Below are positions 24,457 to 36,066 of a DNA stretch of 64,000 nt, piece by piece. The stretch is taken from contig JASAMV010001721.1 in the NCBI GenBank assembly GCA_030248065.1, forward strand, positions 1-64,000, written 5' to 3'. This DNA is from Rhynchonema sp. JSB1_4. Taxonomy: Eukaryota > Nematoda > Chromadorea > Monhysterida > Xyalidae. Below the pieces are notes generated by a model, which did no database searches, was not told the origin of the DNA, and saw only the letters and a program-made list of their open reading frames with translations. Position 1 is the first letter of the stretch, and the number at the start of each line of letters is the position of its first letter. Both the position numbers and the translations under genes were made by a program.

Positions 24457-25419
24457 GCAAAGCGCCGGAATCCAAAATGTGATTGACAAAAAAGATCTAA
24501 AACACTCCCTTGCATTGCAGAGCAGAAACGCAAGAGCGCCTTTGTGCGTTTCGGCAAGCGAAAATCCGCGTTCGTACGTTTCGGCAAACGCAAGAGCTCG
24601 TACGTGCGATTCGGTTAGATCGATTGATCCGATCAATTTTGGAAATAAAAAATAAGCATCGACCCAAAATATAATAACAAATAGCGTGACATCGTCGCAT
24701 ATGTCATTATTTGTGTTGTAAATGTGTAATGCTATTGTTGTTATGTCTATCCTAAATGTTTCCCATCTCACATAGCACGTACACCGTCGTCATTAGCCAG
24801 CATCCAATGTAGGTAATCAAAGGAGGGGCCGATAAGAGAGCTTGGAGCGAGTTTGGATCAAAAAAGGCCATAAGCGTGATGCTTCGTTGATCGCTGATCA
24901 TGTGCGCACACATACAGTTGCTGTATTTCAACTACCGTAACCTACAGTATCCCGATCATGTATACAGTACACCCGTGTTTCCGACAACCACCCCCATATA
25001 CACTGTATTACCGTATACCTACCGTATACCATCCACGCACATCAATATCATTATTGTCAATTGCATGTGATCCACGATAAAATTATAGGATAAAGACACA
25101 CCACCGTTGCATCAAAACTGTCAGTTTTTTTTATTTTTTTATTGGTGAAACATTTTACGGCAAATAAGCATTGTAAGCGAAGCATCAACAATAAACATTT
25201 GTGACTCATACTGTAACGAAAAGCAAACGTGAGCTTGGCTCAAAATTTATGCATTCGTAATTGTAATTGTAACGAATTATCAATGCAAATGAATAAACAA
25301 ACCGAATGTGGGCGCACTTATATGAAAAGCGGGACATTCATCAGGCACTGTACACGACATGGTCTAAGACAAGATGATTCTTTGGTGCATGTTTTACAGA
25401 ACGTAGGCGTGGCGATGTA
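24457..25419. other. Intergenic, simple-sequence rich
   Basis: Contains the cgtttcggcaa array and AT-rich DNA. No gene supported. Confidence 0.5.
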
Positions 25420-25593
25420 CAGTCCGCCCTCTTTATAAGGTGACATGATGCGTACAGGGCATTTACCGTCAATGCATAAACGACATTCTTCACCAAAATA
25501 CCACATAATCCGCACAGATTTGGACCCAGTTTTGTCACCAGATAATACAGAGGATCTCACAGGAAATCCGGACACTATAACCTGAGTAGACTG
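25420..25593. mobile_element. Pogo/Tigger-like MITE, TA target duplication
   Basis: Begins CAGTCCGCCCTCTTTATAAG and ends gagtagactg, flanked by TA at 25418-25419 and 25594-25595. 174 bp; same family as 14128-14279. It ends 14 bp from the 3' end of the minus-strand membrane-protein gene. Confidence 0.78.
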
Positions 25594-25607
25594 TACACCG
25601 TGATTAG

Positions 25608-28600
25608 CTATGCCAACGATTCATCCCATGATCCCTTCCTGGACGATGAGTTACGTGAGCTGCACGTACTGTCATTGTACATGTACTCGACCTGTCTCGC
25701 ATTCAGCATACTCACCAGACTCGATTCACTCGGACGCGGCACATTGCTGCGACAGTTAAAAATTGAGTTTTATCATGATTATATTTACCCGATTAGAATC
25801 AGCGTAACAAGTCAACAATATCGAGATATAGCTGACCTGCTCATCGTACCAGTGGACCGTTCAGTCACCTCACTGACGGTGGACATTTTGTGCAGACGCT
25901 CCATTTCGACCAGGTGGTGGAAGACGTTTGCAGCGTGCACCACCTGTGGGTGGATTGACTGGTGTATGGGTTATGATGTGGCATTCTGCCAAATTTCGTT
26001 TTCACTATCAGGCTATGGGTTTCGGCGCTTGGCCTGAGCGTAAGCCTACACGCAGACTCAGGCACGTACGTAGGTGGGACATTGCATCAGGTCATATCAG
26101 AAGAAGTATTTCTGCATCACAATCGGTAAACGTGAAGTGTGCAACACGTGTACCGTTTGAATGCTCGATTCGGCCTGTTTTCAGGCACAGATCGGCAGTG
26201 CACCAGCTACCAGGTCATCGTCAGTCTGAATGCACCGGACTTACTGAAAGTACGAAGTCGATTTGATGGACGCCTTCTTCACATTTGCCCACACAAGCGG
26301 AAGCATACGAACCTGTTCTTCAGCACTTCGTGTCTGCTCGCCCTCCATGGGTATGGCCAGTATCTTGCCCGTTTCGGTTGTAACCGTTCGGTATTTATTG
26401 CCGTCAATCAGTGGCGTTTTGGCATCGGCACTGCCTGGTTTGTGATTGTGGGTGATGCGCGGCGTTTGAGTGCAACTTGGAGCACCTGATAGAGTATTTA
26501 ATATGCAGCACTTCGCTGTATTAATTTCGGCCAGCCTGAATATGTACCTACAGTACCGGGTGCAATTCTAGACTGAAAGTTGAAGTCGCGTGCACGCGCG
26601 TGCACGCGCGTGCGAAACAGTGCAAAGTATAGGCAAAAGTCGAAGTAATTCGAAGTTTGCGCGTGCGCTGCCTATGTTTTAGCACGAGGAAGTCGCGTGC
26701 ACGCGACTTCAACTTTCAGCCTACAATTGCACCCGGAACTGTACGTACATATCAAAACTGTGTGAGCAACTCGCACGTTGTTTGGAATCAGTGCTCCAAC
26801 ATATACGGTTTCAACGAAAACTTTCAAACCACCGACGCAAAGGTAAGTGCAAAGAGGTTCACGACAAAGAGGGTGGACTGTACCATTATCAGCGCTGGCG
26901 CGTCGTTCAGGCGTACTTGCTGAGCTGCACGCCCCGCTATCACTCGCACGTCGACTAGTGCCTTGACGACCCTGACGTTGCAGGGCTGCCAATCTGAATT
27001 GGCATCAGAATTATGCAAATTAGGCTCCACCTGCGCTGGTTATTGCGAGATCTTGAGAATCTAGACTTGTCCGATTTAGGACTCTTCAGGCAGTAAAACC
27101 TGTCCTCCACCTCTTTATGGCGGACACCACGCATTCACACGATGATCGCCTGGTACGGCGTCCATCGTTAAAGTTATTGAAACGGACATCCAAAACTCGC
27201 TACGTAACTCGCACACACGACCGTTGCCGGAGCTGAAGCCGTCCGACCTTGGCATGAGGCTCGCCTATTACAACAGTGTGTTGTAAATTACAACACACTG
27301 TTGCTCACACTCAGCTCACCTGGGATTTTTCGGTGTCTTCATTCTGGCAATGCGCATCCAATAGGCGGCATCGCGTTCCAATGCTGTCAGATATTCGAAA
27401 CAGCGAACAGGCGCCGCAGCGAATGGCATCTCGATCAACAGCACCATTGATGTTGCGTGCATTATCTGAATATTTGTGCCGTGCGTATAAGCTAGTTCCG
27501 CAAGGTCACGTGATCATCAGGTGCACTGGCACTGACGATGTCCCGCACCACCGACAGGAGAAGACTGTGCTGTGCAACTTACATACATACATACGTCTAA
27601 ACTAAAATTAGTGGGATCAGCAAATTTTGAATTATCGGCAGAGCAAAAGGTCACGCGATCAAGACACCACCGATCGCGAAGTTTGATATCAGTTCAAACA
27701 GCAATGTGCGCACCGGTTGTTTGACAGCAATGTAGACAGTCATGGCCACGAACACCAATGTGGCCCGCAATAGCCAATGTGGCGTCATGTGCCAACGACG
27801 TTTCGTGTGCACGCCATACCATAATAGTGCCAATGTACAGCACTCGAGCAGCAGTTTGGTGATTAGGGCTGGAATACGGTGATGTTTCATTGCGAAATTG
27901 GCGCCCGGGGAACTATGGTATATACGAGATCAAGTTCAATCGGCGTGCGATCCAAGACAAACACTCACAGCAGAGATCAATGAAGATGGGAGACGTGAGC
28001 TCAATTGATGACAAATTGAAATGTACGGAGTTTAGTAAGCGACCGACGAAAAAGCCAGTGATAATGAGTAAAAAGACCAACTCCACAAGACCTGAAGGAA
28101 AAAGGCGATATTGATTGATTTTGTGTGCAGCACACGACCATGGCCTCAAGACAGCTCGGTAGATAATAGGTAACAACCGTTTCGCGACATAGTGACAAAA
28201 ACAAAAGAATAGTCTGCCCTCTTCATAGTGATCACTATCTGGCGGACCGTTTTGCTTTCATTCTGTTCGGCATATACCTTACCATTAGAATCTTCCTAAT
28301 GCACTTACATTTACATACACCATACATACAGTATGTGCAGTGTTGAAGATCACTTCTCGAAATTTTTTTTAAAAACAAGATTACAAACCACAAATCCAAA
28401 CTCACAGAACCATTTGGTGACCTGCAGCACATGCCTGTCACCACAGCATTTCCATTTCGGGTCGTTCTGGCTGAAATTCGGACAACTTGACCGTCTCCGT
28501 TGACCGTTGTGGCTGCTGACGACGGTGCTCGAACTAGATGAGGTCGAGGCGGCCGAACCACGACGAAAAGCCCAAACTCCGAATCCGGAATATTTTCGTG

Positions 28601-28634
28601 GCGCCGGGACGGTGTTGGTTGAGGTGGAGGACAT
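25608..28634 (-). CDS. Four-TM membrane protein, LAPTM-like, with long Ser-rich tail
   Basis: Eight minus-strand exons, all phases closing, about 393 aa: 28634-28406, 28091-27969, 27868-27714, 27465-27320, 26993-26884, 26485-26313, 25943-25837 and 25746-25608. After a Ser-rich N-terminus comes KWKCCGDRHVLQVTKWFC, then four hydrophobic segments: LVELVFLLIITGFFVGRLL, LITKLLLECCTLALLWYG, LLRATLVFVAMTVYIAV and MHATSMVLLIEMPFAAAPV. The CC-x2-HV motif just before TM1 and the four-TM plan resemble lysosomal LAPTM4/5 proteins and related families; this is a resemblance by eye, not an established orthology. The cytoplasmic tail (about 200 aa) is Ser/Arg/Thr-rich with RRASDSGACSSAST and ends GSWDESLA. 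No signal peptide. The intron at 27466-27713 carries one GACGATG repeat and that at 27869-27968 one TGATGTTTCA copy. Confidence 0.72.
26551..26741. mobile_element. MITE with CAG...CTG ends and TA duplication
   Basis: Ends CAGTACCGGGTGCAATTCTA and CAGTTCCGGGTGCAATTGTA (inverted), flanked by TA. 191 bp with a GCGTGCACGCG-rich centre. It lies in an intron of the LAPTM-like gene. A half copy (cagtatcgggtacaattcta) is at about 10536. Confidence 0.8.
28211..28250. mobile_element. Minimal pogo-like MITE (inverted ends only)
   Basis: gtctgccctcttcatagtga is followed at once by its degenerate complement (tcactatctggcggac), so little remains between the terminal repeats. It lies in the first intron of the LAPTM-like gene. 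Confidence 0.6.
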
Positions 28635-29612
28635 TTTTGCATGGACGATACCAACCAGCAAATATGAGGCGAGGTCACTCACTGGGAATTTATTCAAGAC
28701 AATTTACGTGCAATGTGCTCTGGCTTGTGGATGCTGGGAGTCCTTTGTAACATTGTTGTGCTTCGGCAAAGGGTCACGTATGTATGACCTAATGATTTCT
28801 CTATCGTAATGGAACACGGGTACATTATTACACCTTCGTTCTCTGAAAGGTAGACCACCAGCGGAGGTTTCACAAATGAAAATGTCACCTCTTAAGGTAC
28901 ACATGTTTGTCACCTCTTAAGGTACACATGTTGTGTAATAATGACAGCAGTGAGGTTTCCCCGTTGCAAACAAACTCTCGTAAAACTTTAAGCATTACGC
29001 AAGACACAATTGTCCGGTATTAACAAGACAATGGGGCCCCAAAACAGCTAACTCGGAAATATTTTACCTTTGGTGCCTCAACATTAAGAGTTTGAAACTA
29101 TGGTGTAAGGGCAGCGCGCAAACAGAGCATTTCAGCTTAAATCTGTGCATAACATTCGAGCTTCCGACATTTGAATAATTCGGCAACTTTTGCAACGAAC
29201 GAAATAAAAGTTCGAGCACATTAAAATGAACACAAATTCCGCGCAGGCTGGAGCGAAGCAACTGTTTCTGATTGAAGCATTTTAGCAGATTGCATTTCAT
29301 TTGAGGTTTTGCGATGACCGGTCAGCCATCATTTTCACCTTTGCCTCATGTTTTGAAGTTAGTGAAAATTGGCCGGTTTCTGCAGCAAAGCGTTACGCGA
29401 CAGACAAACACAAATTCAAAGCAACATAGTATTCACTTTCGCATTCAGGTCTTGTTTTTGGCTCCAAGCGCCTTCAATGTGTTATGTTGTCTTCCTCGCC
29501 CGGCATTGCTGCCAGCTCACGAGCCAACGTTTTTGAGCGCTGTGTTTTCAGTTGACAGCCTTTCACCCCAAGATGTTTGAAAGTGAAAAGTTCGGCATGC
29601 GGTAATGTGGTG
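28635..29612. other. Intergenic, no gene supported
   Basis: Upstream of the LAPTM-like gene. There is a small direct repeat (cacctcttaaggtacacatg twice, about 28887-28931) and no supported coding region. The 5' UTR and promoter of the minus-strand gene should lie here. Confidence 0.5.
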
Positions 29613-29937
29613 CGGTAAGAATTGGGGTGGCCGGGCAATTGAGCAAAGCACGTTTGAGCAAGACCACTTTGAGCAAGAAAAAATGGGCAGTGCAAAAAGA
29701 GCAGAGCTATTATTTTGTCCCAATGGCTTAGGCTTGGGCTGATTTAGGTATACACATATCAGGCTTAGGCTTATATACCTACACTTAGGCTTAGTTCGGG
29801 CTTAGAGTTAGGCTTAGACATATGTGTTTTTAGGTTCTGCTCTTTTGGCCTCTGCTCTTTTTCGCTTGCTCAAGGTGGTCTTGCTCAAACGTGCTTTGCT
29901 CAATTGCCCGTCCGCCCAGAATTGGGGGTGTCCAAAT
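29613..29937. mobile_element. Foldback element with TTAGGC-like centre
   Basis: Arms at about 29613-29710 and 29832-29937 are reverse complements (gagcaaagcacgtttgagca against tgctcaaacgtgctttgctc). The about 120-bp centre is a degenerate run of ttaggct units. Non-coding. Confidence 0.78.
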
Positions 29938-29949
29938 CAGCCCGACCTT

Positions 29950-30350
29950 CATCACGTGACTTTTTTGCATGTTGCGGAATTTCAAGGTGTACATATACTG
30001 ATTGCAGACCACGATTGCGGCCCTCCCGTACAAATATACAACAACAACTTTCGATTTCTGAAGCCAGTGGTGCGCAACATTCGTCCGGTCGCCTTGTTCA
30101 CACAATCCTTTTTTTGCCACCCGAATATCTGGGTGTGGTGTTTTGTGGCAAACGTGTTGACGACAGAGAATGTTTCGTGTTCAAAGATGGAGCGAATCTG
30201 GGTGGGACCATCAAACTGATCGATTGCGTTTTGTGCACGATTTGTCAACACCAGAAAAAGCCGAATAACAGGTTTTTCCTCTGGACCTTGTTGTTAATGC
30301 GTTTTTGTCAGGTGAAAGACTGGATGGAACCACGGACTGAATTTCTTTGA
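29950..30350 (+). CDS. Ambiguous open region, possible gene or decayed copy
   Basis: One frame is open to 30350 and reads LPPEYLGVVFCGKRVDDREC and NLGGTIKLIDCVLC, ending VKDWMEPRTEFL after a possible acceptor. A second plus frame upstream reads NFRFLKPVVRNIRPVALF and would join it only by a shift at the run of seven T near 30109. The minus strand is also open over 29982-30251. I cannot decide between a gene with an unseen intron, a frameshifted pseudogene, or chance. Family not recognised. Confidence 0.25.
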
Positions 30351-30527
30351 GCCTTTGATCCGATGCATTGACAACTTGAAATCGTTGGAAATCATCACGC
30401 GAAAACCTACCAAGAATATTGCCGCATTCAAAGCACGATAAACACGACACGGGGCAACTGAACCGGTGCGAGAACGGGGTATATCTTGGTATGCATTGCG
30501 CAACACTTTCATCAACAAACGAAAAGC

Positions 30528-30670
30528 ATGGCGCGGAAAGTTTTGTCCGCCGTGATTATATGTCTGCTGCAAATCAAATCAAATCTGGAGCCAAAATGTC
30601 CGTTTCCGTCAAGCTCGTCAGCGCACGGGAGCGTGCTGTGCTCCACTTTGGCTGATGATATGCAATTTGG
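30528..30670 (+). CDS. Possible signal-peptide first exon
   Basis: ATG 30528 in good context (aagcATGgcg) opens MARKVLSAVIICLLQI, a signal-peptide-like start, continuing to a GTAAAG donor at 30671. No following exon can be placed before the EF-hand gene begins at 31012, so this is weak. Confidence 0.25.
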
Positions 30671-31011
30671 TAAAGCAGTTGTCACGAGGTAAGCCAGTCA
30701 TGTCCTTTTGCTGAAAGGCCTTACTTTCGATGACCTGAAAATCCCTGTGATTGCTTGACACCGCTGTTGTCAGTTGAAAGAACAAAATTTCAATGTGATA
30801 AACTGCATCAGACGAAAAGTAGTTTCGTCAACACACGTTTTCCAAGGTTTACATGCAAACAGGCCCGGTTATATAGTATGTTGTTGTGAGTAAACAGTAA
30901 ACGACGTACTGTACGTTCGTTTTTTTACACCAGACTACGGTAGGTTGGCATCAATAATATGTGTCGTTATGTGACATCACAAACGGAATGAATTGAGAAC
31001 AAGTCAATAAC

Positions 31012-33011
31012 ATGAGTGTGAACAAGAAATCAACAAGCTCGAAAGTTGGCCCAACATCGAGTGGATTTGATGACACCGACAGTCGACATGACGACCCGTC
31101 CATTGATGAACACGCAGGTAAGGCATTTGGGGGTACAGTATAGCCGCGTTATGGTGACCCTCGACCCTCCATGGTGCTCGACAGTTTGGTCTCCAAATTG
31201 GGACCTAAGAATGCGGCAGGCGTAAGTCAACAACTGGTGCTGGAAACGGGCAGCAGCTAGTGGTCATGTCAAGATAAAGAGAACGGACTGCACGACCTTG
31301 TTGATTTTCGCCAGCTTTGATTATTGATTGACTTGAGTTTTTATACATTCATACAGTCAGACCTCCACATAGTGACCCACCACTGCGTAATGATTCCCTC
31401 TGTATATATAGAGAACGAAAGGTCAGTCCTATAAATAAGTATGGAAAATTAAAATAATGTGTGCGCAGTCTGATAAAATAAAATTTGAACGCACACACAC
31501 ACGCAGCGTATCGATCGGCGTTCCGTGAGTTCGACAAAGACGGCAACGGGACGATGAACTCGGATGAACTGGGTGACATCATGCGATCGTTGGGAGAGAA
31601 TCCGAATGAAGTTGAATTGCAGGATTTGATGAATGACGCCGATAAGGATGGTGAGATATGTATTGGGTGATGTTTCAATCTCACCCTCTATTTTTGCTGA
31701 TGTGTGTTGCTTCAGCGCAACCCTCTGTCGCAATGACGCATCTTCATGCAGTGAATTCTTTGGAACCATAGTTTAGTTCTCTCTCCAGTCTGCCGTTAAC
31801 CTCCTTTTCACAATGATTGTGGTGAATATTCGATATGGTGATCGACCGTGACGCGTTCCGACGGTGTCACTATAAAGAGGGTACACTGTATATTCAATCC
31901 GAAAGTATCCCCAAACCTGGCCCAGCCTATCTGGGTAGGTGCATTGAAAAGTGACCCGGAACAGCAGGATTTGAACGAGACAGGCCTGAATTCTACCAGG
32001 CCCGAATATACTGTAGGTTGGATGCATGAAGCGTCGTGGTTAGACCACTACCGCCATCGATAAATATCGAATAAGAAAAACGCATAACGAAGCGAGTCAC
32101 GTGCAGGCAATGGAACGATCGACTTCAGCGAATTCGTGAATCTGATGCAACGGCGCGCAGCTGACTGTGATCCAGAGTTGGACGTTCAGGCAGCTTTTAG
32201 GGTTGGAGTTGAGCTCTCAATGCGGTCTGGCCTTCTTTCACCAGTATGACACGAACAGGCTGCAGGAGGCATTTCGGGTCACTAATGAGAAGCAGCGAGT
32301 TCACGTTGCGGTGCAGTTTATATACCGGGGACGTCAAGCACGTTTGGGGACACAGTACATAACTTGTCGGTTGGATTGTTTCACTGTAAAGGGGCAACTG
32401 TGATAAGGCTTCAAAACAGACTGAAATGTTACCTCAAATCTCCAAGATAAGGCTCTTTTTGTCAAAAAGGTCAATTTTTGCACATCTATAGACATTCGAC
32501 ATCGAAGCGACTGGCAGTGTTTCGGTGAAAGAGCTGAGAACGGTGATGCGAATGGTGGGCAATCGATTGAACGAATTGGAAATCGATGAATTGTTGTCAA
32601 TGGCCGATCACGGCGATGGAACAATACGATACGAACGTGAGTCATGGTAATTCGAAATATATGTACTTTGACGAGAATGTGGTGTACGCTACTAGTGAAC
32701 CCCTCTTTATATCTGAACTTTTGTCACTATGTATATATACAGTTATTCGGTGTACCGTCTTGAATAGTCACCGAAACCAATGATTACCGGTCACCGATTA
32801 GCACTTGGCACTACTTGCACCGCAAGGCGGTTGACTATACACCATGAAGCATACTAAGGAAACAGTAGCAGCCAGACAACAAATTCAATCGTGAAATACA
32901 AAATTTGCAGAGTTCCGTGAAATGATGCTAAATGGTGAATGCGCACGCAGGCAACCAGATACAGCAACCAGAAAAGCTGGCGTGATGTTGGTGAAGGTGT
33001 TTGACGGATAG
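31012..33011 (+). CDS. Calmodulin/troponin-C-like EF-hand protein
   Basis: Five exons, phases closing, about 196 aa: 31012-31117, 31507-31650, 32107-32201, 32492-32636 and 32911-33011. An N-terminal extension of about 35 residues (Ser/Asp-rich) precedes four EF-hand positions. Loops 1 ([12 protein letters not shown]) and 2 ([14 protein letters not shown]) are canonical Ca2+ sites. Loop 3 ([12 protein letters not shown]) is atypical. Loop 4 ([12 protein letters not shown]) lacks one residue relative to calmodulin and ends in Gln instead of Glu, so it probably does not bind Ca2+ normally. The spacing and the AAFRTFD helix between lobes match calmodulin/troponin C, but divergence and extension mean it is not calmodulin itself; a calmodulin-like or TnC-like sensor is the safe call. 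AATAAA at about 33113 may be the poly(A) signal. Confidence 0.85.
31354..31402. mobile_element. 49-bp pogo-like MITE relic, TA flanks
   Basis: cagtcagacctccacatagt ... gattccctctg is flanked by TA on both sides. Shortest TA-bounded copy in the window; it lies in intron 1 of the EF-hand gene. Confidence 0.6.
31786..31888. mobile_element. Pogo-like MITE copy
   Basis: Starts cagtctgccgttaacctcc and ends cactataaagagggtacactg. About 103 bp, intron 2 of the EF-hand gene. The left TA has been lost. Confidence 0.65.
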
Positions 33012-33375
33012 ACTTGCATGAAATGATTGACCATAAATATTTTGATGGTTTCTTTTTATGTGAATTTTTTAATCGAATCGGACAGTAAAGTATGGTTATG
33101 CAACACTTACGAATAAAGTAAACGAATATCTTAAATTTGATGACGCACATACATACGCGCGCACGGACAAATTCCGAATTGATCTCAAGGTACTTTCTTT
33201 GCGCGCGCATGGCATGAGTAAACGAAGGCCCGTATTGCTGACAAATAATTGAACAGTCAATATAACAATATACAATGGTAATATCACATGCTAACAGTTT
33301 TTTTTTGTTACCATCGACTGGGAGACGAGTGTTCAAAACATCAAAGCATGTCGAGATAGAGGGAGGTCGCGATTC

Positions 33376-36066
33376 TTACAAATCTCTAATTGCGTTGTAA
33401 ACTTGCGACGCTGCGACACCATTTCCGATATTCGTCCAAGTTGTTTGTATGATTGATACACCTGAATACACGCGCACTTTGAAACATCAACTGCCGAAAT
33501 ATGGGCAATATAATTCCCAGCTGCCAACCGCTTATGCCACTGAGACCAGACGTGTCCGCTGTGTTGACGGTGACTCCAATAATTTTATAGCCGGCCCCCG
33601 TTGCTGCTTGCGCCATTGCGATCGGATCGGCGCCCAGCACATTGTGCCTGAAAAACCAAGCAGTTTCTGGATGTAAGTTGTCACATTATGTGTCGTATCA
33701 ACTTTGAGGGTAAATTGTTGTAGTTGTGCGGCTGCGGTTGAACCTATACTGGTAGCAAACGCAATTTTTCTTTGGACACTTATATTTTGTGATTGCGTTG
33801 TAGCATTTATTGTGACCAGCGTAAATATTGCTTTTCTTTGCATGGGAACAATTTCTGCTCGTCAGAATAAATGCTGCAACTCAATCAGAAGATAAGTGAA
33901 AAAATTCCCTTGCCGCAGTCCAACAATAGTCGCACGACTCGACTTGACTTCAACGTTGCTACGGCCGTGCTTGACAGAGACTGGTGTCAAGCGATGAATG
34001 TCAATCGATGAACACAAGTTCACTAACTCTCCATCGGTCAGCATGACAATGACCTTTTTGGCCGGCGTGGCACGACTTCGCAACGATCCGTCACCTGCGG
34101 CATCCAACATTTGCTTCGACATGTCAAGCGCGCTGAAACAACGCGTCAGCAGCAAAGTTGAGTTGAGAATATAATGAGTAGCCAGGATCAATGATGCCAA
34201 CAGCAAGCCAACAGGGGCATTAGGTCATATTTTAAGACTAAATGTTGGATAATAATACCGCATGTCGTTCGCAGTACCGTTCGCAATGTTGCCCAACCGT
34301 CAATTAACAAAAAATAGATTTACTCGTTTGTTATACAAATACGACCAATTACACAACGCAACTAACACAGCCAAATTGGTGGCGAATCCATTGCTGTAGG
34401 TCATCGCATCGATACTGCCGTGCACGGATCCGACAGTTTGTCCCGGCGTGAGTCCGAAGAAGAACTGGGCGTATCGATCGAACGTCATGCCGCCGAACGC
34501 CGCCCGATAGTCACCGACACCCGAACCGTCGGCGCCACCCGCCTGCGTCACCAACGCTTTGGCGAACGATTTGATCTGCAAGTTGTTGACCACATTATGG
34601 GCACTAGCAGAATGTGAAATCGGGTCATTTGATGGTAAACACCACGACAACTTGGCGACAACAAGTTTTGGTTGGACCGTGTTTTGCGGTAGAGTTTGAA
34701 GGATTGGTTTTTGCCATGTTGATAGTTGTTCATCAGCTGTCTTGGAACAACGAGTAAGCCCGTCGAAACTAGTGCTCCAATTCTGCCGTAAAGTATGATC
34801 AAGACAAAATTGCCGTCGGCAAGTCGAAGCTTCTTAACCGTGTTCTTAGTCGTTATGTTCGCTCGTAATTGACAAGTTCATGCTCTATAGTTCACCTGAT
34901 CGAAATTCGTCTGGCCGACACTGTTGGACGCGTCCAGCGAGAGGACGATGTCGGCGGTTTCCTGCAGAGCTTCAGGCACGGGCAACGACGTGCACGCGTA
35001 GTAGCAGGTGCACGCGAGAACGGCCGGGTTGGTCTCGGACGGCTGGCAGATGCCACCATTCAGCGTGCCGAGCGCGTCGCACTGGTTCGATGAGCACAAC
35101 GCACTGCACCAATCGTGCTCGCACTGGTTCAGGGCCAGCGCGTGACCGCCACCTGTGCGATTGTAGCAAGGTTACACACACTGACGGGTTTCAACCTCTC
35201 TGTAGTGTCCGACCGGAGAAACACGTCAACCGAAGAGCATTAATAGTGTTCATGAAGAGCTGCAACAGTATTTTCAATCCACCTTTCACAAACAGGGTTG
35301 GACAAAAAAACGTTTTTTTTTTTCAAAAATTCGTTTTTAAAAAACGTTTCTTTAAAAAAGCCCAGATGCCCTAAATATGCCCCAAAAAAGTTGGGAAACG
35401 CTCATGTTGGGAAGAAAACGTGGTTAAATGACGTATGTTAAATGATGTTAAATTGTATGTGTTCTAAGTCAAATAAACGAGTTTCAACCCTTTTCTAGCG
35501 AGTTGCTAGCATCGCACATCCGACCCGCATCATGGGACCAACTTTGGCCGGGATCATCATTGAAAGTCAAACTCCGTATATCGACGTATCTAGACAAAGT
35601 AAAAATTGGTCGGAAAATTTTTGAAAAAAATGGGACAAAGAAATGGATTTTCCTGGAAAATCAGGGTACTTTCCCTGAAAAAATCAGGGAAAATCAAGGA
35701 AATTCAGGATTAAAAAACCAAAAACCGACCCAGGCGTTTTTTAAAAAAAAACTCGGTTTTTTTAAGAAAAAACGCCGTGGTTTTTTTGCCCAACCCTGAT
35801 CACAAAAGGCTATGAAACACATGTCATCTCGACGAGTGGTCCCACAACTCACACGTCGCTCGTTTTTCGCGAACATGCACGTGATCCTTCATGCCAAGGC
35901 ATCTGGTCAGCTGGCTGTGCGGCGTCTTCTCCTGACCATTTTTCTCCTCAAAGTTCTTTGATGACGCGTCGCTGTGTCCATTCTCGGTTGGTATCGACCC
36001 ATCAATGGCTGCTCGCACCAGCGTCATCGCTGTGAGCAGCGTGATTGCCGATATGTGCAGATGCAT
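33376..36066 (-). CDS. Secreted von Willebrand factor A domain protein with Cys-rich N-module
   Basis: Minus-strand exons: 36066-35853 (ATG; signal peptide ISAITLLTAMTLVRA; propeptide ending VREKR, a furin-type site), 35152-34896 (Cys-rich module, then VWA start IVLSLDASNSVGQTNF with the MIDAS DxSxS), about 34575-34350 (GGMTFDRYAQFFFG), 34132-34028 (KKVIVMLTDGE, the second MIDAS Asp), 33647-33547 (AMAQAATGAGYKIIGVTVNT) and 33461-33376 (IGNGVAASQVYNAIRDL, stop). Phases close except that the donor after about 34350 is not fixed. The Cys module follows CxxxC...GxC...CxC spacing. One VWA domain of normal length and no membrane segment, so probably an extracellular matrix or adhesion-type secreted protein. 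Partner unknown. Confidence 0.82.
35293..35798. mobile_element. hAT-like non-autonomous element with 8-bp target duplication
   Basis: Termini CAGGGTTGGaC and its complement gcCCAACCCTG bound 506 bp, flanked by ttcacaaa and atcacaaa (7 of 8 match). CAGGGTTGG ends plus an 8-bp duplication are hallmarks of hAT elements. The interior is T/A-homopolymer rich with no transposase. It lies in intron 1 of the VWA gene. Confidence 0.85.

Noticed and set aside
24500..24615. CRISPR-like or tRNA-like cluster from cgtttcggcaa units
   Set aside because: Units are irregular in spacing and sequence; a degenerate tandem repeat explains them.
35503..35799. Lys-rich open frame
   Set aside because: It lies wholly inside the hAT-like element and comes from poly-A/T tracts.
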